NCBI RefSeq assembly: GCF_032399705.1
Contig: NZ_CP135922.1
Location: 744,001 to 808,000 of the forward strand
Reading direction: 5' to 3'
From: Paenibacillus sp. BIC5C1
Lineage (GTDB): Bacteria; Bacillota; Bacilli; Paenibacillales; Paenibacillaceae
Length of the DNA stretch: 64,000 nt
The notes under the pieces: model-generated
The model's database searches: none
What the model saw: only the letters and a program-made list of their open reading frames with translations
Told to the model about the DNA's origin: nothing
Translations under genes and position numbers: made by a program
In this document: positions 58,801-64,000 of the stretch, piece by piece
Layout of the letters: each line of letters begins with the position of its first letter
How positions within the stretch are numbered: the first letter of the stretch is position 1

Positions 58801-58938
58801 ATGCCACATAACAAACCAGAAAAGATTCATAATCAGCAGAACAAAGACAGTATCCGGGAAGAGAGTATCTCTGTACGTCCCGAAAAGGCAGCAAAAAGAG
58901 CACCAAACCTGAATGGTATTCCTAAGCAGGAGTCATAG
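58801..58938 (+). CDS. Small hydrophilic protein of 45 residues, unknown
   Basis: A short frame from ATG 58801 to TAG 58936-58938 with TAGGAGGTGATACGCAG just upstream, a very strong ribosome site. It encodes a basic, Asn/Gln/Lys-rich peptide starting MPHNKPEKIHNQQNKDSIRE and ending NGIPKQES, without Cys, Trp or a hydrophobic stretch. It lies 58 bases after topB and may be co-transcribed. I do not recognise a family. The ribosome site, not homology, is the reason for the call. Confidence 0.6.
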   Translation: MPHNKPEKIHNQQNKDSIREESISVRPEKAAKRAPNLNGIPKQES

Positions 58939-58992
58939 GTTCGGTATTAGGGATTCATTGCTTCTAAATATCTTTGCGGTTCCCTTCTCGCG

Positions 58993-59021
58993 TTGATCAT
59001 GTTCCTTCAGAGGACTATAAT
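58993..59021 (+). promoter_or_regulatory. Predicted SigA promoter
   Basis: TTGATC (58993-58998), a 17-base spacer and TATAAT (59016-59021), 47 bases before the DUF1294 gene. Confidence 0.6.
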
Positions 59022-59067
59022 GGAGGTACAGGGAGATGTCCCGGGACAGGGGGACCGCTAGAATTAT

Positions 59068-59331
59068 ATGCAAACCGGATTGATACTGTGGTTTTTATTT
59101 ATCAATGTCGTAGGTTACCTGGTCATGTCGGACGACAAGAAATGTGCGCAGCGCCGTCGAGATCGTACACCCGAACGAACGCTGTTCCTGCTGGCCTTTA
59201 TTGGTGGGGCATTGGGAGTATGGATTGCAATGTATCGTAAACGTCACAAGACCAAGCATCCCAGTTTTACGATCGGCATTCCGTTGTTGTTATTCCTGAA
59301 TGCGGTAATCTATGGGTATTTTCTGCAATAA
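59068..59331 (+). CDS. DUF1294 family small membrane protein
   Basis: An 87-residue membrane protein with three helices (about 3-20, 39-55 and 70-86). Seen: FINVVGYLVMSDDKKCAQRR, then RTPERTLFLLAFIGGALGVW and MYRKRHKTKHPSFTIGIPLL, the DUF1294 pattern in which a membrane helix is followed by the basic RHKTKHPSF turn. Function of the family is unknown. The ribosome site is weak (AGGGGGA 13 bases ahead). Confidence 0.88.
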   Translation: MQTGLILWFLFINVVGYLVMSDDKKCAQRRRDRTPERTLFLLAFIGGALGVWIAMYRKRHKTKHPSFTIGIPLLLFLNAVIYGYFLQ

Positions 59332-59518
59332 GGTATGGATTGAATAGTTGGAATCTGCTGTACTCTAGGTGAATGGCTTGAATGATTATGTAAAATGTTT
59401 CTTATAAATGGTTCATTTTGACCTGGGGATGTTTAAGGAGTTACATGGTTCTTGTATTTTATGTCAGACCGAAGCTGGCTTCGAATGTTCTACATATAAA
59501 GGAAGGGACGGGATTTAC

Positions 59519-59953
59519 ATGTTATTCTCCAAAATACTAGTAGCATATGATGGTTCGAAAGCTTCAAATAAGGCACTTGATCGTGCGATTGAGTTAGCCA
59601 AAGTTTCTCCGGGTGCTGTCTTGGATGTTATCCATGCTTTTGACTTTCCACGTGTATTCATCGGGGAAGGGTTGGCACCTTTGCCACCTTCATTGAATAA
59701 TGACTACTATAATCTGGCGGTGCAAACGACGGATGAAGCGAAAGAGCGGATTCAGGCTGCTGGCGTTACAGCGAACGTGGATCTGATTCAAGGAGCTGCT
59801 GCCGAGGTCCTTCTCGATTATGCCAAAGAGAACGGATCGGACATTATCATTATTGGTAGTCGTGGTCTTGGTGGAATTCGGGAATTTGTCTTGGGCAGCG
59901 TCAGTCACAACGTAGTTCAGCATGCTCAGGTTCCGGTACTTATCGTGAAATAA
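59519..59953 (+). CDS. Universal stress protein (UspA family)
   Basis: A 144-residue cytoplasmic protein with the Usp fold. Seen: LFSKILVAYDGSKASNKALD at the start, and the nucleotide-binding block IIIIGSRGLGGIREFVLGSV followed by SHNVVQHAQVPVLIVK, which matches the ATP-binding GxxGxxxxxxxGS pattern. The start chosen is ATG 59519, with AAAGGAAGGGA upstream; the frame open from 59408 adds 37 residues unlike the family. A terminator follows. The signal it answers is unknown. Confidence 0.93.
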   Translation: MLFSKILVAYDGSKASNKALDRAIELAKVSPGAVLDVIHAFDFPRVFIGEGLAPLPPSLNNDYYNLAVQTTDEAKERIQAAGVTANVDLIQGAAAEVLLDYAKENGSDIIIIGSRGLGGIREFVLGSVSHNVVQHAQVPVLIVK

Positions 59954-59982
59954 TTATAGAATGTGTGTGTACACATGAAAGA

Positions 59983-60032
59983 GAAAAGCCGGCTGTCTTC
60001 GATAGGTTGAAGAGGGGTCGGCTTTCTTTTTT
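59983..60032 (+). terminator. Rho-independent terminator
   Basis: AAAGCCGGC pairs with GGTCGGCTTT (one mismatch) around a loop with TCTTC/GAAGA pairing, followed by a T run. It ends the stress-protein transcript. Confidence 0.85.
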
Positions 60033-60240
60033 GGAATAAAAGGGATGCAGCACCTCTGAATGATCGGTTATTTCCGAACATTATATTTGTCAATATGTTA
60101 AATGTTCGTCTTTAAGTTGACATTAGCTGTAGGGGATTGTTAGAATGTTAGATGTGTCGATCAGTTATATATAAGGTCGAGTAGGTTCGAAAGATGTGGA
60201 ATCTTCATTATTATTGAATTAATTTGTTGAAATAGATATT

Positions 60241-60310
60241 TGCTCGTATAACGCCGGGAATAGGGCCCGGAAGTATCTACCCGGGAACCGTAAATTTCCG
60301 GACTACGAGG
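60241..60310 (+). ncRNA. Purine riboswitch, guanine type, upstream of purE
   Basis: The P1 arms CTCGTA (60243-60248) and TACGAG (60304-60309) enclose the P2 arms CCGGG/CCCGG, the TATCTACC core, and the second hairpin around AACCGTAAATT. The discriminating base in GGACTACG is C, so guanine is the expected ligand. It should repress the pur operon when guanine is plentiful. The 200 bases between aptamer and purE must hold the expression platform; a T run at 60441-60446 is the best candidate stop, but its stem is not obvious. Confidence 0.92.
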
Positions 60311-60512
60311 AGATACGGCTGAGAGACGCATGAAATCAGATGCGGACAGCAAGCCTGCCTTTGGCATGCCCAAATGCGGGATACGTATTTCTTGGAGTCC
60401 GGTGTCCGGAGAAAATGTGATGTTTTCGCGGGTAGCGGATTTTTTCATTTCACAATTAAACGAGAAGCAACAGGATGAAACCAAAACGCTCAGACGGGAG
60501 TTGGATGTATTC

Positions 60513-60998
60513 ATGTCAGTACAGGTGGCTGTGATTATGGGCAGTAAGTCGGATTGGGAAACGATGAAGTATGCTTGTGAGGTGCTGGACGAGCTGGAGA
60601 TTGGGTATGAAAAAAAGGTCGTATCCGCGCATCGCACGCCAGATTTGATGTTTGAATACGCGGAGCAAGCGATTGGCCGTGGATTCAAGGTTATCATTGC
60701 AGGTGCGGGCGGGGCAGCACATCTGCCCGGTATGGTCGCTTCCAAGACGATGCTTCCGGTCATTGGAGTTCCGGTGCAATCCAAGGCGCTAAATGGTCTC
60801 GATTCCTTGCTGTCCATTGTTCAAATGCCTGGTGGCATTCCCGTCGCAACGGTAGCGATTGGCAAGGCAGGTGCAACGAATGCCGCATTGCTTGCGGCTC
60901 AGATCATCGGTGCTTTTGACCAGGATGTCCAACGCCGCAGCGAAGCCCGCAGAGAGCGAATCAAACAAGAAGTGCTCGAAAGCAGTGACGAAATATGA
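60513..60998 (+). CDS. purE: 5-(carboxyamino)imidazole ribonucleotide mutase
   Basis: A 161-residue enzyme that converts N5-CAIR to CAIR in purine synthesis. Seen: [20 protein letters not shown] at the start, [59 protein letters not shown] and [13 protein letters not shown]. All family motifs are intact. The start is ATG 60513; the upstream part of the open frame (from 60330) lies in the riboswitch leader. The next gene overlaps its stop by four bases. Confidence 0.97.
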   Translation: MSVQVAVIMGSKSDWETMKYACEVLDELEIGYEKKVVSAHRTPDLMFEYAEQAIGRGFKVIIAGAGGAAHLPGMVASKTMLPVIGVPVQSKALNGLDSLLSIVQMPGGIPVATVAIGKAGATNAALLAAQIIGAFDQDVQRRSEARRERIKQEVLESSDEI

Positions 60999-62197
60999 CG
61001 AATACACAAATTCAACCCGGATCAGCAGGTAAAGCAGAACGTGTTCTGCTCCCAGGTAAAACAACCATCGGTGTTCTTGGAGGCGGGCAGCTTGGACGGA
61101 TGCTGACACTTGCCGGAACAGCGATGGGGTATCGGTTCGTTACACTTGATCCGGCAGCTGATTCCCCTTGTGGACAAATTGCCGATCAGATTGAAGCGGG
61201 ATATGACGATGAAAAGGCTGCAATCGAACTGGCTCGGCAGTGTGATGTAATCACCTATGAGTTCGAGAATGTAGATGCAGATGTTGCTTCTCTCCTGGAA
61301 CGGGAATCCTATGTACCGCAAGGAAGTGCGTTATTGTACACAACCCAGCATCGTTTGCGTGAAAAACGAGCCATTGAGGCGGCTGGTGTGCGTGTAGCTC
61401 CTTACCGGGAAATTACAAGCAAGGACACCATGAAGGCAGCCGTGAGTGAACTTGGTGTTCCTTGTGTACTGAAGACGGTGACAGGCGGATATGACGGCAA
61501 GGGTCAACGGGTTATTCGCGAAGCAAATCAGGCGCTAGCTGCTTATGAAGAACTTGCAGCTACCGGTGCGGAACTGGTATTGGAGCAATTTATCAAGTTT
61601 GACTGCGAGATTTCAGTGGTTGTTGCACGCAGCACGAATGGAGAAATTAAGACGTTCCCGCCTGCGGAGAACATTCATGTGAACAACATTTTGCATGCTT
61701 CGATTGTACCCGCAAGAGTGGCGACCGAAATACAGATTGAAGCGCAGAAATTGGCGGCAGCAGTGGCTCAATCCATACAGGCCGTTGGATTGCTCGCAGT
61801 GGAATTGTTTGTTGCGGCAGATGGAAGACTGTATGTGAATGAGCTGGCCCCTAGGCCGCATAATTCCGGCCACTATACGATGGAAGCCTGCGCCACATCG
61901 CAATTCGAACAGCATATTCGTGCGATTTGCGGATTGCCGCTTGGAGATACCTCATTATTGAGTCCGGTTGTTATGGTCAATGTGCTTGGAGAACATCTGG
62001 AAGGTATAATTGCCAGAACGGGTCAGGCTGACGCGGAAGCGTTGGAACTCGGTGTAATTCCTAAGCTTCATATATATGGTAAAACCGAAGCAAAGACAGG
62101 ACGAAAAATGGGGCATGTCAATCTGCTCTGTCAGGATGTCGAAGAAGGATTACAATGGATTGAACAAACTAATCTTTGGAGGAATACAAATTTATGA
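60995..62197 (+). CDS. purK: 5-(carboxyamino)imidazole ribonucleotide synthase
   Basis: A 400-residue ATP-grasp enzyme that carboxylates AIR to N5-CAIR for PurE. Seen: [20 protein letters not shown] near residue 23, [29 protein letters not shown] and [20 protein letters not shown]. It starts within the purE stop (ATGA) and its own stop overlaps the purB start in the same way, so purE, purK and purB are translationally coupled. The first 20 residues are a polar extension before the core. Confidence 0.97.
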   Translation: MTNTQIQPGSAGKAERVLLPGKTTIGVLGGGQLGRMLTLAGTAMGYRFVTLDPAADSPCGQIADQIEAGYDDEKAAIELARQCDVITYEFENVDADVASLLERESYVPQGSALLYTTQHRLREKRAIEAAGVRVAPYREITSKDTMKAAVSELGVPCVLKTVTGGYDGKGQRVIREANQALAAYEELAATGAELVLEQFIKFDCEISVVVARSTNGEIKTFPPAENIHVNNILHASIVPARVATEIQIEAQKLAAAVAQSIQAVGLLAVELFVAADGRLYVNELAPRPHNSGHYTMEACATSQFEQHIRAICGLPLGDTSLLSPVVMVNVLGEHLEGIIARTGQADAEALELGVIPKLHIYGKTEAKTGRKMGHVNLLCQDVEEGLQWIEQTNLWRNTNL

Positions 62198-63492
62198 TCG
62201 AACGTTATAGCAGACCCGAAATGAGAGCCATCTGGACGGAGGAGAACAAATTCAAGTCTTGGCTGGAAGTTGAAATTTGTGCATGTGAAGCTTGGGCGGA
62301 GCTTGGCGTCATTCCTAAGGAAGAAGCAGCATTGCTTCGTCAGAACGCTTCTTTTGACATCGACCGCATTTACGAGATTGAACAGGAAACACGTCATGAC
62401 GTTATTGCTTTCACGCGTACGGTATCTGAAAGTCTGGGCGCTGAGCGGAAATGGGTGCACTACGGACTGACTTCCACGGATGTCGTTGATACGGCTCTTG
62501 GATATGTACTGCGTCAGGCAAACGAAATCCTGGAACGTGACATTGTGAACTTTATCGAAATTTTACGTGAAAAAGCGAAGACCTATCAGCACACGCCAAT
62601 GATGGGACGTACACATGGGGTACATGCGGAGCCAACGACGTTTGGTCTGAAAATGGCACTCTGGCATGAAGAAATGAAACGGAATTTGGAGCGTTTCCGC
62701 CACGCGGCAGACAACGTACAATACGGTAAGATCTCTGGAGCAGTTGGTACTTACGCGAACATTGATCCGTTTGTTGAAGAGTTTGTCTGCGAGAAGTTGG
62801 GTACGAAGCCTGCACCAATCTCGACTCAAACGCTGCAACGTGACCGTCATGCAGAATACATGGCTACACTGGCATTGATCGCAACATCTCTGGACAAGTT
62901 TGCTACAGAAGTACGTGCGTTGCAAAAGAGTGAGTTCCGTGAAGTGGAAGAAGCATTTGCAAAAGGTCAAAAAGGATCTTCGGCAATGCCGCACAAACGT
63001 AACCCAATCGGCAGTGAAAATATTTCCGGTCTGTCCCGCGTTATTCGCGGACATATGGTATCGGCATACGAGAACGTGACGTTGTGGCACGAGCGCGATA
63101 TCTCGCACTCTTCCGTAGAGCGTATCATTCTGCCGGATGCAACGATGCTGCTGAACTACATGCTGAACCGTTTCGGAAACATCGTGAAGAACCTGACGGT
63201 ATTCCCTGAAAATATGAAACGCAATATGGAGCGCACCTTCGGTGTACCATTCTCCGGTCGCGTAATGACGAAGCTGATCGACAAAGGTTTCAGCCGTGAG
63301 CAGGCATACGATACGGTTCAGCCACGTGCGATGCAAGCATGGGAAGAACAACGCCAGTTCCAGGATATCGTGAAATCCACACCGGAAATTACGGAAGTGC
63401 TGAGCGACGAGGAAATCGCAGATGCGTTCAACCCGTCATGGCACCTGAAGCATGTGGATACAATCTTCAAAAAACTTGGTTTGAACGACTAA
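62194..63492 (+). CDS. purB: Adenylosuccinate lyase
   Basis: A 432-residue enzyme of the fumarase/aspartase superfamily that acts twice in purine synthesis, splitting SAICAR and adenylosuccinate. Seen: [20 protein letters not shown], the catalytic His in [18 protein letters not shown], and the signature loop [20 protein letters not shown] near residue 265. ATG 62194 is chosen: TTGGAGG lies 11 bases upstream and the start overlaps the purK stop. A 237-base gap with a structured repeat follows before purC. Confidence 0.97.
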   Translation: MIERYSRPEMRAIWTEENKFKSWLEVEICACEAWAELGVIPKEEAALLRQNASFDIDRIYEIEQETRHDVIAFTRTVSESLGAERKWVHYGLTSTDVVDTALGYVLRQANEILERDIVNFIEILREKAKTYQHTPMMGRTHGVHAEPTTFGLKMALWHEEMKRNLERFRHAADNVQYGKISGAVGTYANIDPFVEEFVCEKLGTKPAPISTQTLQRDRHAEYMATLALIATSLDKFATEVRALQKSEFREVEEAFAKGQKGSSAMPHKRNPIGSENISGLSRVIRGHMVSAYENVTLWHERDISHSSVERIILPDATMLLNYMLNRFGNIVKNLTVFPENMKRNMERTFGVPFSGRVMTKLIDKGFSREQAYDTVQPRAMQAWEEQRQFQDIVKSTPEITEVLSDEEIADAFNPSWHLKHVDTIFKKLGLND

Positions 63493-63548
63493 TATAATCC
63501 TTTCATAAGGCTAGAGAACAGAATGATGGGTCAGCAGGGAACGCAGAG

Positions 63549-63659
63549 GACAGAAATAAGCTGAAGAAGCGAAGCGTTCGCCTTTATCCCCGGATTTTCA
63601 CTTTGAAAAAGTGGAATCAAAAAATCTGGGGATAACAGCGATCGGAAGATTGTTCTGTC
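63549..63659 (+). repeat. Diverged single copy of the structured intergenic repeat
   Basis: It keeps the order of elements of the tandem repeat at 11.5-12.2 kb: closing stem GACAGAA (63549-63555) / TTCTGTC (63653-63659); hairpin GCGAA-GCG-TTCGC (63569-63581); the block CCTTT; compound stem ATCCCCGGATTT (63586-63597) / AAATCTGGGGAT (63622-63633) with an inner CACTTT/AAAGTG hairpin; and the tag AACAGCG (63634-63640). Most paired bases differ from the other copies, yet pairing is kept. It lies inside the pur operon, between purB and purC. Confidence 0.85.
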
Positions 63660-63729
63660 ATCGGAGTGAAGTGTGCATCATCACGGCTCTGTTTATAGCC
63701 CTACATCTCCTGAAAGAAGGTGAGCCTCC

Positions 63730-64000
63730 ATGGCGCTGTCCACTGCGGCAGATCTCGTTAAAGCTCCTTTGTTATACAAGGGAAAAGTGCGTGAGTTGTA
63801 CGATCTGGGTGAACATTTTCTCATCGTGGTTACGGACCGGATTTCGGCATTTGACTATGTGCTGGACCCGGCCGTTCCCGAGAAGGGCAATGTGCTTAAT
63901 AAACTGAGCAGCTTCTGGTTTGAACTGACGGACGACATGATGGATAACCACGTGGTGCATACGGATGTAAACCAATTGGGCGATGTCATCACTGATCCTG
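63730..64000 (+). CDS. purC: SAICAR synthase, N-terminal part
   Basis: The gene runs off the right edge; 90 codons are visible from ATG 63730. Seen: LLYKGKVRELYDLGEHFLIV, the nucleotide-binding GKVR block, then VTDRISAFDYVLDPAVPEKG and LNKLSSFWFEL, the standard start of PurC, which joins aspartate to CAIR with ATP. AGAAGGTGAG precedes the ATG. It continues the pur operon after the structured repeat. Confidence 0.95.
   Translation, partial: MALSTAADLVKAPLLYKGKVRELYDLGEHFLIVVTDRISAFDYVLDPAVPEKGNVLNKLSSFWFELTDDMMDNHVVHTDVNQLGDVITDP

Noticed and set aside
59408..59518. N-terminal extension of the universal stress protein
   Set aside because: The family starts at the MLFSKILVAYDGS block, which has its own ribosome site; the extra residues are unlike the family.
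63611..63907. A 98-codon frame overlapping the purC start
   Set aside because: It runs through the structured repeat and out of phase with purC, whose N-terminal motifs are unmistakable.

Overview
The window is a stretch of chromosome from a Gram-positive spore former, most likely a Paenibacillus. The signs are a Paenibacillus-like 16S rRNA, two GerA-type germinant-receptor operons, a forespore (SigG)-type promoter, strong AGGAGG ribosome binding sites with frequent GTG and TTG starts, a T-box, purine riboswitches, cre and FapR operators, and secreted enzymes carrying copper-amine-oxidase-like stalk modules. No phage, integrase, transposase, CRISPR array or tRNA gene was seen.

Layout. 0-3.4 kb: the 3' end of uvsE, an inositol-monophosphatase-family gene, a small charged protein and a secreted SGNH hydrolase. 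3.5-12.6 kb: a pectin (rhamnogalacturonan) type sugar locus made of a YesM/YesN two-component pair, a cre site, an ABC importer (binding protein plus two permeases), a cytoplasmic YesT-like acetylesterase, a block of 2.5 tandem structured repeats, and an Anabaena-sensory-rhodopsin-transducer (ASRT) family protein. 12.7-17.9 kb (minus strand): T-box, a short Trp-Trp reading frame, trpS, then a gerAB-gerAA-gerAC operon. 18-23 kb: EamA transporter and MocR regulator, divergent; hemL; a LytR-CpsA-Psr protein. 23.2-26.4 kb: a three-gene ABC-2 transporter and bcp. 26.4-31.8 kb (minus): a second germinant-receptor operon ordered A-C-D-B-B. 31.9-35.5 kb: MFS transporter, DedA protein, polysaccharide deacetylase. 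35.6-40.2 kb: a MoxR / DUF58 / transglutaminase operon. 40.5-46.3 kb: guaA, a leucine-rich-repeat protein, a small lipoprotein, a guanine-riboswitch-controlled purine permease and an unknown protein. 46.6-52.1 kb: a complete 16S-23S-5S operon with tandem promoters and no spacer tRNA. 52.2-59.9 kb: FMN reductase, a FapR-controlled fabH, a secreted amidase, topB, small proteins, a universal stress protein. 60.2-64 kb: a second guanine riboswitch and the start of the pur operon (purE, purK, purB, purC).

Functional links. Purine supply is handled in three places: guaA, the permease and the pur operon, the last two under guanine-type aptamers. The 3.5-12.6 kb locus senses, imports and deacetylates oligosaccharides and is probably under CcpA. 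The two ger operons supply membrane receptors to the spore.

The two most interesting signals are RNA-level. First, a structured intergenic element occurs as 2.5 tandem copies at 11.5-12.2 kb and as one diverged copy between purB and purC. The copies keep the same stems with compensating base changes. Second, trpS has a T-box followed by a short frame with an exceptionally strong Shine-Dalgarno sequence and two adjacent Trp codons; this frame runs through the trpS ribosome binding site, resembling the anti-TRAP (rtpA) leader of Bacillus subtilis.
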